Assembly: GCA_016744995.1 (NCBI GenBank)
Contig: JADGDG010000004.1
Span: forward strand, 124,001 to 188,000
DNA: 64,000 bases
Reading direction: 5' to 3'
From: Gammaproteobacteria bacterium
GTDB lineage: Bacteria > Pseudomonadota > Gammaproteobacteria > GRL18
Shown: one piece after another, positions 46,132 to 55,162 of the stretch
Numbering within the stretch: position 1 is the first letter of the stretch
How the letters are laid out: every line of letters starts with the position of its first letter
The notes under the pieces: model-generated
Told to the model about the DNA's origin: nothing
Seen by the model: only the letters and a program-made list of their open reading frames with translations
Databases searched by the model: none
Translations under genes and position numbers: made by a program

Positions 46132-46141
46132 AAACCCATCT

Positions 46142-46792
46142 CTATAAACCCAAGGATCTTAATAGCTCCTCAATAAACTCTTTTTCTCGCTTACCTTTAT
46201 AGACATCGAACAGCTTTGTGATGCTTAATGAAGGAACTGCTCTGATTGCCTGTTCATCAATACGCAGCCCATCCAATAAGTAACCCAGGCCCTGCCAGTG
46301 CAATTTGCGTAAATACACAAGATCAAGCAATGCCCTCATTGGTTCAGCAATTAGTGCCACTTGATTTTGTAGCTTATGGCGATTAACTGCTTGAAGAAAA
46401 TAACCAGGCTTGACGGCCATACGCTTAAAATCAAACTTACCCAGTGTCTTGTGGTTGTAACTTACAGATTTTTTTTTTGCGGTAATACTCAATATGCTGT
46501 GTACTGCTTCAGGAATCCAGCCATGGTAACTTAATGCTGACTCGGCAGAAACATAACTTCCAGGCAGTAACTGCTGAGCCAGAGCAAATGGGTGAACAGG
46601 GTGGTCTCGAAGCTGATTGGCCAATACATAGAGCCCGCGTTTCACTCTGACTAAGTCTCCTGTCTTCAGGGCACGATTGACTTGGCCATAGCGCCGTTCA
46701 TCGCTACCACCCAGCACACGTGCCAGCTGCTTGTCATTTAATACAAGGTTGGCTTGCCCATTGGTAATAATTTGTTTAGCTAAAGGAGTCAT
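46142..46792 (-). CDS. AbiEi-type antitoxin and autorepressor
   Basis: A 216-residue protein. The N-terminal winged-helix region (about 1-60, LARVLGGSDERRYGQVNRALKTGDLVRVKRGLYVL) is followed by the AbiEi C-terminal domain (SYVSAESALSYHGWIPE, MRALLDLVYLRK). AbiEi antitoxins neutralise AbiEii and repress their own promoter by binding inverted repeats. Two matching palindromes lie upstream at 46871-46887 and 46930-46948. First gene of the pair. Confidence 0.92.
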   Translation of the reverse strand: MTPLAKQIITNGQANLVLNDKQLARVLGGSDERRYGQVNRALKTGDLVRVKRGLYVLANQLRDHPVHPFALAQQLLPGSYVSAESALSYHGWIPEAVHSILSITAKKKSVSYNHKTLGKFDFKRMAVKPGYFLQAVNRHKLQNQVALIAEPMRALLDLVYLRKLHWQGLGYLLDGLRIDEQAIRAVPSLSITKLFDVYKGKREKEFIEELLRSLGL

Positions 46793-46870
46793 ATTGAAGA
46801 ATTATACTAAATATTCCAGAAACTTCCACTTTTTAAAAGTATCTGTGCAGAATAATTAAATAAATAATTG

Positions 46871-46887
46871 CAGTAGAGTGTCTACTG
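46871..46887. promoter_or_regulatory. Palindromic operator 1 (CAGTAG-N5-CTACTG)
   Basis: CAGTAGAGTGTCTACTG lies between the divergent abiE-like and hsdS' genes. It has the same arms as operator 2, with centres 60 nt apart. Confidence 0.75.
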
Positions 46888-46929
46888 GTTATTGACGTGA
46901 CTTCTAAATTGTATCATACTGCTTTTTAA

Positions 46930-46948
46930 ACAGTAGTTATTCTACTGT
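46930..46948. promoter_or_regulatory. Palindromic operator 2 (ACAGTAG-N5-CTACTGT)
   Basis: ACAGTAGTTATTCTACTGT is a perfect 7-bp inverted repeat with 5-nt spacer. It is nearer the hsdS' start (46997). Confidence 0.75.
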
Positions 46949-46996
46949 GTTTCTTGTAAGTCAATACTACAATTATAATGATATGAACACAATTGT

Positions 46997-47605
46997 ATGA
47001 ACAAAATGAATACAATAATAAAATTAGGTAAGCTGGCAAATATTCGCAGCGGCCACTCGTTTCGCAGTAAGGTGCAACAGTCGCCTGATGAATGGGATCA
47101 CTATGTCTTGCAGCTTAAAGATGTTCAAAAAAACGGTCATATTAATCTTGCCCTGGCAACTCAAGTCAATATGACGAAAGAAAAAACGCCACGTACTCTG
47201 CAATCAGGTGATATTTTACTGCGTGCACGAGGAGGTTATTACTATAGCGCTCTGTTCAATGCTGATGTGCCCAATGTTATTGCTGCAGGTCAATTCTTTG
47301 TATTAAGCCCAAATACTGACATTATCGATCCTGCTTATTTGTGTTGGTATATCAACCAGCCCATGGCCCAGCAATATCTAAAAAGGAATGACACAGGCAC
47401 TAATATCCCAATGATCAATAAACAAACTATCAATAACTTGCTGATAAAGCTACCCTCGCTTGACACTCAGCATAAAATTGCCCAGATTCACCAGGTCTGG
47501 CTAAAAGAGAAAAAACTGACCGAGCAACTACTTAACAATCGTGAACAAATGATGCGCGGCATGTGCCAGCAATTCATTGATCAGGATTTTATGAGCCAAC
47601 TTTGA
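46997..47605 (+). CDS. Half-length type I restriction specificity subunit (HsdS')
   Basis: A 202-residue protein with one target-recognition domain and one coiled-coil spacer: LGKLANIRSGHSFRSKV at the start, SGDILLRARGGYY, then INKQTINNLLIKLPSLDTQHKIAQI and a helix. A full HsdS has two such halves. It precedes hsdM, whereas a full-length hsdS follows it. It could dimerise as a stand-alone half-subunit or be a remnant of an older allele; no frame break is seen inside it. Confidence 0.82.
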   Translation: MNKMNTIIKLGKLANIRSGHSFRSKVQQSPDEWDHYVLQLKDVQKNGHINLALATQVNMTKEKTPRTLQSGDILLRARGGYYYSALFNADVPNVIAAGQFFVLSPNTDIIDPAYLCWYINQPMAQQYLKRNDTGTNIPMINKQTINNLLIKLPSLDTQHKIAQIHQVWLKEKKLTEQLLNNREQMMRGMCQQFIDQDFMSQL

Positions 47606-47614
47606 TGGATAGTA

Positions 47615-47673
47615 TCCACCTGTTTATTCTGCTTTTAGCCTCCCCCTTCTTTAGAAGGGGGATTGAGGGGGTT
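47615..47673. repeat. Intergenic repeat with GGGGG-rich hairpin, copy 1
   Basis: Contains CCCCCTTCTTTAGAAGGGGG followed by ATTGAGGGGGTT. An inverted related copy lies at 51599-51664. The left part CTGTTTATTCTGCTTTTAGC (47620-47639) also occurs with one change at 12619-12638. Confidence 0.75.
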
Positions 47674-47701
47674 GAGGATCAATAACTTAATAGAGAATAA
47701 A

Positions 47702-49264
47702 ATGAACACCAAAAACACTCAAGCAACCAGCCAAATCAATCAGGATGCCGTGAGACAGGATGTCATTAACAAAGCTGTATGGCGAGCCTGTGATACTTTC
47801 CGTGGCACGGTCGATGCCAGTATTTATAAAGACTATGTATTAACCATGCTTTTTGTGAAATATATCAGCGATGTCTGGCAAGATCACTACAATGACTACA
47901 AGTCGGAACATGGTGATCATCCTGAACTGATAGAAGAACTCATGAAAAATGAGCGCTTCGTGCTGCCAGCACAATCCAACTTTAGTCATTTATATGAGCA
48001 TCGTTATGAACCTGGTAACGGCGAACGTATTGACAAGGCTTTACATGCTATTGAAGAAAGCAATCTCAGTAAGCTGCGTGATGTTTTTCAGGATATCAGT
48101 TTCAATGCCAATAAACTGGGTGAAGAAGCACAAAAAAATGATTTATTACGTCACCTGCTGGAAGATTTTGCCCATGAGGCACTGGATCTTCGACCTTCAA
48201 AAGTGGGAAAACTGGATATTATTGGCAATGCCTATGAGTTTCTAATTAAAAGCTTCGCCTCTGGTGCAGGCAAAAGTGCAGGTGAGTTTTATACTCCACC
48301 TGAAGTGTCTGAACTGATTGCTGAATTAGTACAACCTAAAGAAGGGGATGAAATTTGTGATCCAGCCTGTGGCTCCGCTTCATTGTTATTAAAGTGCGGT
48401 CAGCAAATCAAAAAACATTTTAATGGCTCAAAAAAATATGCACTCTATGGTCAGGAAGCCATTGGTTCTACCTGGGCATTGGCAAAAATGAATATGTTCC
48501 TGCACAGTGAAGATAATCATCGTATCGAGTGGGGCGACACCCTGCGTAATCCAAAGCTATTGGATGGTGAAGATCGTCTGAAACACTTTGATATTGTGGT
48601 GGCTAATCCTCCGTTCTCATTAGATAAATGGGGGCATGATAGTGCAGAGCAGGATCGCTTTGGTCGCTACCGCCGTGGTATTCCACCCAAAACTAAAGGT
48701 GATTATGCCTTTATCCTGCATATGATTGAAACCTTGAAACCAGCAGTAAAAAATCAGGCTGGTGGTCGAATGGGTGTGGTGGTACCGCATGGTGTGTTAT
48801 TCCGGGGTTCCAGTGAAGGTAAGATCCGCAAGCAACTCATTGATGAAAACTTGCTTGATGCGGTGATTGGTCTGCCTGAAAAACTCTTTTATGGTACGGG
48901 TATTCCTGCGGCAATTTTAATTTTTAAAAAGAAAAAAACGGATGAAAAGGTTTTATTTATTGATGCTAGTCGTGAGTTCACCTCAGGTAAAAATCAAAAC
49001 CTGCTTTCATTGGATAATATCGAAAAGATTATTGACACTTTTAATAAACGTAAAACGATTGATAAATATTCCTATCTTGCTACAAAAGAAGAAATTGCAG
49101 AAAATGACTATAACCTGAATATTCCCCGTTATGTTGATACTTTTGAAGAAGAGGAAGAGATTGATTTAATGGCTGCTCGTAAAGAACGTGAGACATTGAA
49201 GGAACAGCTCGCGGAGCTGGAGTTAGAAATGGATGGGTATTTAAAGGAGTTGGGTTATGAGTAA
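47702..49264 (+). CDS. hsdM: Type I restriction-modification DNA methyltransferase HsdM
   Basis: A 520-residue protein from ATG 47702. The N-terminal helical HsdM_N domain (LWRACDTFRG-type, VLTMLFVKYISD) precedes the N6-adenine methyltransferase domain: AGEFYTPPEVSELIAEL, DPACGSASLLL (SAM motif I) and catalytic NPPF in VVANPPFSLDKWG. The C-terminus is a coiled coil that docks to HsdS. It methylates adenine in the site chosen by HsdS and is part of the restriction complex with HsdR. Confidence 0.96.
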   Translation: MNTKNTQATSQINQDAVRQDVINKAVWRACDTFRGTVDASIYKDYVLTMLFVKYISDVWQDHYNDYKSEHGDHPELIEELMKNERFVLPAQSNFSHLYEHRYEPGNGERIDKALHAIEESNLSKLRDVFQDISFNANKLGEEAQKNDLLRHLLEDFAHEALDLRPSKVGKLDIIGNAYEFLIKSFASGAGKSAGEFYTPPEVSELIAELVQPKEGDEICDPACGSASLLLKCGQQIKKHFNGSKKYALYGQEAIGSTWALAKMNMFLHSEDNHRIEWGDTLRNPKLLDGEDRLKHFDIVVANPPFSLDKWGHDSAEQDRFGRYRRGIPPKTKGDYAFILHMIETLKPAVKNQAGGRMGVVVPHGVLFRGSSEGKIRKQLIDENLLDAVIGLPEKLFYGTGIPAAILIFKKKKTDEKVLFIDASREFTSGKNQNLLSLDNIEKIIDTFNKRKTIDKYSYLATKEEIAENDYNLNIPRYVDTFEEEEEIDLMAARKERETLKEQLAELELEMDGYLKELGYE

Positions 49265-49308
49265 AGATATTGTTGATCACTTCGTGCAGGTGCACTAGGA
49301 GATATTTC

Positions 49309-49431
49309 ATGGTAAAAGAATCACTCAATTTTATGAGTCCTATATTTTTTCACCATATGCTTGTGGAAAAAAGGATACAAAAAATTACTCAAGAGCAGGC
49401 TAAATTGGAAAAGAATAAACATGAACAATAA
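49309..49431 (+). CDS. Possible 40-residue protein between hsdM and hsdS
   Basis: ATG at 49309 is preceded by AGGAG at 7 nt. The 40 codons (starting MVKESLNFMSPIFFHHMLVE) end at 49431 with a Lys/Glu/Gln-rich tail. It overlaps the next small frame. No family recognised; it may serve mainly to couple translation through to hsdS. Confidence 0.45.
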   Translation: MVKESLNFMSPIFFHHMLVEKRIQKITQEQAKLEKNKHEQ

Positions 49432-49507
49432 TTGTGCCTTATTACAAAGTTCGCATACCCCACTTGATATGACAAGTTATTTAGAGGAATTGAGTCATGC
49501 TACCTAA
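49421..49507 (+). CDS. Possible 28-residue coupled leader peptide before hsdS
   Basis: ATG at 49421 lies within the previous small frame, with GGAAAAG upstream. The 28 codons (MNNNCALLQSSHTPLDMTSY...) end at 49507, overlapping the hsdS start by 11 nt. No homology is recognised. Confidence 0.35.
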   Translation: MNNNCALLQSSHTPLDMTSYLEELSHAT

Positions 49508-50768
49508 GGGATGGGAAAGAACACCTCTAGTGAATGTTGCTCAAATTCGTACTGGAGTAGCTAAAGGGAAAAAAGGACTAAAAGATCCCATCGAAGTTCC
49601 ATATCTTCGAGTAGCAAATGTGCAGGATGGTCATATAGATTTAACAGTAATAAAAACAATACAGATTGAACGTCATCAACTTGAACGATACTCCTTGAAG
49701 AAAGGGGATGTTCTTATGACTGAAGGTGGTGATTTTGATAAATTAGGACGTGGAGATGTTTGGCAAGGGCAAATTGCTCCCTGCCTAAATCAAAACCATG
49801 TTTTTGCAGTACGAACTAATAAAACACAATTGCTACCATATTTTTTAGCTACTCTCTCAGGTAGTAATTATGGAAAAACATATTTTTTAAGTTGTTCTAA
49901 AAGAAGCACCAATTTAGCAAGTATAAACTCAACCCAATTAAAAGAGTTTCCTGTTTTACTTCCACCACTCCTTGAACAAAAAAAAATCTCTAATATTTTA
50001 TCTACTTGGGACAAAGCAATTGAAATTGTAGAAAAACTGATTGAAAACAGCCGTGCACAAAAAAAAGCCTTGATGCAGAAACTGCTCACTGGAAAGAAAC
50101 GATTTGCTGAGTTTAATGTTCATTCTGGCTATAAGAAAATAAGATATGGTTTAATTCCAAATGATTGGCAATACGCAAAAATTTCAGATATTGCGAATCA
50201 GTATACAAAAAAGAATGCCGATAATGAGAGTTATCCAGTCTTATCATGTTCTAAGCATGTAGGATTTGTTGACTCATTAGAATACTTTAAAAAGAAAGTA
50301 TATAGTGACAATTTGATAGGGTATAAACTAATCCCTAAAGGGTGCTTCGGTTTTCCATCTAATCATATTGAAGAAGGCTCAATCGACTGTCAAAATCTAT
50401 ATGAATTCGGGCTTGTTAGCCCTATATATACAATTTTTAAACCAAAAAATAAATTAATTGATAATAAATTTTTAATTAGTTTGTTAAAAACAGAACATTA
50501 CAGACAAATATTTTCTGCTTCAACTAATGCCTCTGTTGATAGAAGAGGAAGTTTAAGATGGAAAGAATTTTGTCTGATTAAAATTGCTTTGCCCTCATTA
50601 GAAGAACAACAAAAAATCGCCTCAGTCCTAACCAATGCCGACAAAGAAATCGAACTACTCGAACAACAACTCTCAGACCTAAAACAAGAGAAAAAAGCCC
50701 TGATGCAACAATTATTAACAGGCAAACGTCGTGTAACTGTTGATACGATAAGTGAGGCTTTATGTTAA
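49497..50768 (+). CDS. hsdS: Type I restriction specificity subunit HsdS
   Basis: A 423-residue protein with two target-recognition domains (about 1-155 and 215-375), each followed by a conserved coiled-coil spacer. Both spacers share the pattern LPPLLEQKKIS.ILSTWDKAIE / LPSLEEQQKIASVLTNADKEIE and end LMQ(K/Q)LLTGK(K/R)R. It determines the bipartite DNA site. GAGGAA precedes the ATG. It overlaps the next gene by 7 nt. Confidence 0.95.
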   Translation: MLPKGWERTPLVNVAQIRTGVAKGKKGLKDPIEVPYLRVANVQDGHIDLTVIKTIQIERHQLERYSLKKGDVLMTEGGDFDKLGRGDVWQGQIAPCLNQNHVFAVRTNKTQLLPYFLATLSGSNYGKTYFLSCSKRSTNLASINSTQLKEFPVLLPPLLEQKKISNILSTWDKAIEIVEKLIENSRAQKKALMQKLLTGKKRFAEFNVHSGYKKIRYGLIPNDWQYAKISDIANQYTKKNADNESYPVLSCSKHVGFVDSLEYFKKKVYSDNLIGYKLIPKGCFGFPSNHIEEGSIDCQNLYEFGLVSPIYTIFKPKNKLIDNKFLISLLKTEHYRQIFSASTNASVDRRGSLRWKEFCLIKIALPSLEEQQKIASVLTNADKEIELLEQQLSDLKQEKKALMQQLLTGKRRVTVDTISEALC

Positions 50769-51583
50769 TCTTTAATTGCACCAAAGCAGCAGCTGATTTT
50801 TTTACCAGCAAAAAAAAAGGTAAAAAAATCTCACCCATCGAATCAACACCCCATAAAACCATTGCTGAATCCATAGCAAAAACAGAAGTCTCTACCGATA
50901 GTGAACACCAGTGGCATTGGTTGATTCATGCCAAAAAAGTGAAGCGTAAAAATGTTCTGATTGTGATGGATTATCACAGTCGCTTTACTATTACTCTGAC
51001 GGGCTTAAAAAAAGGTGATGAATTGCCTTTTCTTAACCTGTTTGAACATCACCTTATGGTTCATGTGCATGAAGTAATGGCTCTACTCGCTAACAATATT
51101 GCTGACTGTGTTGATGAGAATGCACAGGCCATTGAAAACAGTCTTGAACTATATACTAATCACCATCATAGTTGTGCTTTTTACCAACGAGGTGATCGCA
51201 GTGTACAAAGCCATATTAATGATGTGCTTTGGCATTTTGAATATGCAGTGGATGAAATAGGTGAGATCCCTCTGGGCGTTGATTTAATTGGCTTTGATGT
51301 CTCGGTCAATCGACTGTTAAGAAAACGTCAGGCTGACAAAGACTATTTCTATCCACAACATGAATTTTTACATGACTGGCTAACTCACTATGGTGAATGC
51401 AGTGAATCAGAAGCCGATAGTTTTATTGAAGGTTTGAAAGCACAGGAACGTGCCGAGTTTCAGGACCGATTTGGTGGAATAGAGGACTTGGAATTGCAAG
51501 ACGAGCCTCTAATTTCATCAGATATTCATTCCAATAAAATTGATAATGTCATATCACTGGATCTTTATAGGAAGAAGAAATAA
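50762..51583 (+). CDS. DUF6933-like protein inside the type I RM operon
   Basis: A 273-residue protein. It begins MLIFNCTKAAADFF, then WHWLIHAKKVKRKNVLIVMDYHSRFTITL, a pattern I associate with DUF6933-type proteins, though I cannot confirm that. The middle is His- and Asp-rich (NHHHSCAFYQRGDRS) and the C-terminal third acidic. No membrane segment, nuclease or methylase motif is seen. The 7-nt overlap with hsdS and position before hsdR suggest it is expressed with the restriction system; the function is unknown. Confidence 0.65.
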   Translation: MLIFNCTKAAADFFTSKKKGKKISPIESTPHKTIAESIAKTEVSTDSEHQWHWLIHAKKVKRKNVLIVMDYHSRFTITLTGLKKGDELPFLNLFEHHLMVHVHEVMALLANNIADCVDENAQAIENSLELYTNHHHSCAFYQRGDRSVQSHINDVLWHFEYAVDEIGEIPLGVDLIGFDVSVNRLLRKRQADKDYFYPQHEFLHDWLTHYGECSESEADSFIEGLKAQERAEFQDRFGGIEDLELQDEPLISSDIHSNKIDNVISLDLYRKKK

Positions 51584-51598
51584 TGATTCAACACCTAA

Positions 51599-51664
51599 AC
51601 CCCCTCAATCCCCCTTTGAAAAAGGGGGAAGCTAAAGAACAAGCAATTAACGGATGGACACTAA
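51599..51664. repeat. Intergenic repeat with GGGGG-rich hairpin, copy 2 (inverted)
   Basis: ACCCCCTCAATCCCCC, CCCCCTTTGAAAAAGGGGG and the end GGATGGACACTA. It is the reverse-oriented relative of 47615-47673, and its end matches the terminal repeat at 37459-37470. Confidence 0.75.
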
Positions 51665-51781
51665 ATAGTGAACTCTGAGTCTATGCCTGCAGGATGTATT
51701 ATTTTGTGATTTGACGCAGTCCGAACACAATAATACATCCTGCAGGCATAGACGGTTTCAGCGTCAGAAATACTCACTATT
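51664..51781. repeat. 118-bp palindromic element between hsdS operon part and hsdR
   Basis: The outer arms AATAGTGA / TCACTATT (51664-51671, 51774-51781) flank a perfect 25-bp inverted repeat (51679-51703 with 51729-51753) that starts GTCTATGCCTGCAGG. The loop is 25 nt. It could fold into a large cruciform or RNA hairpin. No coding content. Confidence 0.85.
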
Positions 51782-51844
51782 CAGGAAAAAACATCAAGCA
51801 AGAATTACTACTGTGAATACAAAAGCAACACAGGAATAAAAAAC

Positions 51845-54800
51845 ATGAACACGACTCCAAAAACGCAGGAAGAATACAGCGCTAAAATTCCTGCACTACA
51901 GGTGCTTATTTCAATGGGTTATCACTACCTGCCTGCTGAACAATGCCTGGCATTGCGTGGTAGTGAACGTGAAGTGTTATTACGAGAAACATTGATTCAA
52001 TATTTACACCAATACCGTTTTTCATTACGCGGGCATGAGCATTCACTCTCAAAAAATGCCATTGAACAAGTCGTGCGTGATATTGCTTCTCCCAGTATGA
52101 ATGAAGGACTGCTAAGTGCCAATGAGCGTATTTATAACCAACTAATGTTGGGCATTACAGTCACTGAATTTATTGATACTAAAAAAGAAAGTATTACAGT
52201 CCCGCTGATTAACTGGCAAGATATTGATAAAAACAGTTTTCAGGTGACTGAGGAATTTAGTGTACTAAACACAGCAGGTACACAGACAAGAAGACCCGAT
52301 ATTGTCTGTTTTGTTAACGGCATCCCATTGGTGATTATCGAAGCCAAACGACCCGACAATCATAATCCCAATAAAGACAGGCTTAAGGAAGGCATCTCAC
52401 AACAGATCCGTAATCAAAAGGTTGATGAGATCCCAACACTGTTTGCCTATTCACAATTACTACTTTCCATTAATGGTATTGACGGTCGTTATGCGACGAC
52501 TAAAACCGATGCCAAATTCTGGACTCGTTGGCGTGAAGAAGAATTAACTGAGCATGATTTTAATGAGATTAAAAATAAACCTTTAAGCACAAAACAAAAA
52601 GAGGCCTTATTCAAGCAACGTGATGATGCTTATCGTCAATATTTTGAAACCTTGTGGTCAGAACATATTGTTGCCACTGAACAAGACAGCTTACTGATCA
52701 GTTTATTAAAACCACAGCGTCTGCTTGAGTTTGTACAGTATTCGATTTTATTTGATAAAAAAGCCGGTAAGATTGCAGCACGTTATGCACAGACTTTTGC
52801 CATTAAACGCCTGATTGAACAAATCAGTGATATCACACCAGAAGGGCATCGTAAGGGTGGTGTTATTTGGCATACCACTGGCTCAGGTAAGTCGTTTACC
52901 ATGGTGTTTTTGACCAAAGCCTTACTACTCAGAGATGAACTAAAACAATGCCGTGTGGTGGTCGTCACTGATCGCATTGATTTAGAGAAACAACTGGCCA
53001 GAACTTTTCTGACAGGTGGTGCTTTCGGCTCTGTGATTGCCACTAAAAAAGAAGGTGAAAAAGCTAAAGTGGGCTCTGGTCGTGAGCTGGCAGAACGTAT
53101 TGGTCAGGGTAAGGATCGCATTATCTTCACTATTATTAATAAATTTGCATCTGCTTCAAAACTCAGTGAATGCTATAACCCCAGTGCCGATATGATTGTC
53201 CTGGTGGATGAAGGACACCGGGGGCACGGCAGAGAAAATCATGAACGTATGCGCAAGGCCTTACCCAATGCTGCTTATGTCGCCTTTACTGGAACACCAT
53301 TACTGAAAGATGAAAAGACAGTCAACAAATTCGGCCCCATTGTACATGCCTATACCATGCAGCGTGCCGTTGAAGATGGCACAGTAACACCATTACTTTA
53401 TGAAGAACGTCAACCCGAATTAACGGTCAATAAAAAAGCCATTGATAACTGGTTTGAGAAAATTACTGCCTCTTTGAGTGAAAAGCAGAGAACTGATCTC
53501 AAAAAGAAATTTGCCCAAAAAGGAGTAGTCTATGCCTCAGATAATCGCATTGAGTTAATTGCCTGGGATATAGCGATTCACTTCGCCAGTAATATCAAAT
53601 CATTGCGTATGGGTTTAAAAGGTCAGCTTGCAACCGATAGTAAAGTTTCTGCTATTCGCTATAAAAAACACCTGGATGCAACAGGACTGGTCAGTTCAGC
53701 GGTAGTGATTTCTCCACCTGATAGCCGTGAAGGACATGAGAGTGTTGATGAAACCACTTTGCCAGAGGTACAACAATGGTGGAAAGATAATGTGGGTACT
53801 CAGGCTGATGAAGATTATACGCAGAAAATTTTACAGGACTTTGCCACTGAGGGTGCACCCGATTTATTGATTGTGGTCGATAAGTTACTCACTGGCTTTG
53901 ATGAGCCCAGAAACACGGTTTTGTATATTGATAAACCACTAAAAGAGCATAATCTTATTCAGGCCATTGCCCGTGTTAATCGTTTGCATGAAGCCAAGCA
54001 GCACGGCTTATTAATTGACTACCGAGGTATTCTGGCTGCACTGGATACAGCAATTAAAGATTATCAGGACTTGGCTGAACGTACTCAGGGTGGCTATTTG
54101 CTCGAAGATATTGAAGGCCTTTATCATCAAATGAGCACAGAGTACAAACGTTTGCCTGCTTTACATCAGTCTGTATGGGATATTTTTAAGTATGTTTATA
54201 ACAAACAGGATCTTGAACAATATCGGCAATTATTGGTGCCAAAATGGCAGGATGATGCGGATGGTGATAGTTATGATGTGAACCAGATGCTGCGGGAAGA
54301 CTTTTATCATGCGTTAACCGAGTTTGGACTGTGCCTTAAAGTGGCTTTGTCATCGAGCAGTTTCTTTGCTGATAGCAGTTTTAGTGAAGCGGATATTTCT
54401 CAATACAAAAAAGATCTACTGTTCTTTAATAACTTGCGCAAAATTGCCCGACAAGATGCTGAAGAAACCGTTGATTATAGTGCTTATGATGAGCAATTAC
54501 GCAGACTTGTTGATAAACAGGTTATTGGTGAGTCGGTAAAAGAACCAGAAGGTGTCTACATTGTAGGAGAGTTAGGCAAGGAAGAAGACTATAACAACTG
54601 GAGTGAAGAAAAAACGCGTAATGAAACTGATATTATTCGTACTCGGATTAAAAAGACCATTGAACAAAGCTTAGATGATGATCGTTATGCACAAAAAGTA
54701 TTATCTGAACTGCTAAAAGAGATCATTAAAGCCGCAGAAGCACTTTTTGATCACCCTGCTAAGCAATATGCCTTATTTAAATCATTTGAAGAAAAGGTTG

Positions 54801-55138
54801 ATAATCGTGACATTGAAGGGATACCTGAAGTATTGGATGATAATCGCCATGCCAGCGCCTATTATGGCGTATTTTGTCTTGTGTTAGGTGAGAAGCATTT
54901 TGATAAGATGAAAAATGATGAAACTCAGGAATATATTAATGAAGCATTAACTATAGATGAGGTTGTTAATCAGGCGGTTGCAGAGCACTCACTTAATCCA
55001 GCTAATATTGAAGCTGAAATCCGAAAACAGCTACTACCTAAGCTTTTTAAACTAACGGGTATGAATAAGGCAAAAGAGATCATTGAAGAAATCATTCGAA
55101 TTACTCGAGTGGGCCTTACGAAAGAGCGCACAAAATGA
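51845..55138 (+). CDS. hsdR: Type I restriction endonuclease subunit HsdR
   Basis: A 1097-residue protein. The N-terminal PD-(D/E)xK nuclease domain has RRPDIVCFVNGIPLVIIEAK. SF2 helicase motor motifs follow: TTGSGKSFTMVFL (motif I), VDEGHRG (motif II), AFTGTPL (motif III), LLIVVDKLLTGFD and IQAIARVNR (motif VI). The C-terminal helical region is about 350 residues. It translocates and cuts unmethylated DNA with HsdM2S. Full length. It is separated from the upstream genes by two palindromic repeats, so it may have its own promoter. Confidence 0.96.
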   Translation: MNTTPKTQEEYSAKIPALQVLISMGYHYLPAEQCLALRGSEREVLLRETLIQYLHQYRFSLRGHEHSLSKNAIEQVVRDIASPSMNEGLLSANERIYNQLMLGITVTEFIDTKKESITVPLINWQDIDKNSFQVTEEFSVLNTAGTQTRRPDIVCFVNGIPLVIIEAKRPDNHNPNKDRLKEGISQQIRNQKVDEIPTLFAYSQLLLSINGIDGRYATTKTDAKFWTRWREEELTEHDFNEIKNKPLSTKQKEALFKQRDDAYRQYFETLWSEHIVATEQDSLLISLLKPQRLLEFVQYSILFDKKAGKIAARYAQTFAIKRLIEQISDITPEGHRKGGVIWHTTGSGKSFTMVFLTKALLLRDELKQCRVVVVTDRIDLEKQLARTFLTGGAFGSVIATKKEGEKAKVGSGRELAERIGQGKDRIIFTIINKFASASKLSECYNPSADMIVLVDEGHRGHGRENHERMRKALPNAAYVAFTGTPLLKDEKTVNKFGPIVHAYTMQRAVEDGTVTPLLYEERQPELTVNKKAIDNWFEKITASLSEKQRTDLKKKFAQKGVVYASDNRIELIAWDIAIHFASNIKSLRMGLKGQLATDSKVSAIRYKKHLDATGLVSSAVVISPPDSREGHESVDETTLPEVQQWWKDNVGTQADEDYTQKILQDFATEGAPDLLIVVDKLLTGFDEPRNTVLYIDKPLKEHNLIQAIARVNRLHEAKQHGLLIDYRGILAALDTAIKDYQDLAERTQGGYLLEDIEGLYHQMSTEYKRLPALHQSVWDIFKYVYNKQDLEQYRQLLVPKWQDDADGDSYDVNQMLREDFYHALTEFGLCLKVALSSSSFFADSSFSEADISQYKKDLLFFNNLRKIARQDAEETVDYSAYDEQLRRLVDKQVIGESVKEPEGVYIVGELGKEEDYNNWSEEKTRNETDIIRTRIKKTIEQSLDDDRYAQKVLSELLKEIIKAAEALFDHPAKQYALFKSFEEKVDNRDIEGIPEVLDDNRHASAYYGVFCLVLGEKHFDKMKNDETQEYINEALTIDEVVNQAVAEHSLNPANIEAEIRKQLLPKLFKLTGMNKAKEIIEEIIRITRVGLTKERTK

Positions 55139-55162
55139 GTCAACAGCTGATGTCTACTGTTT

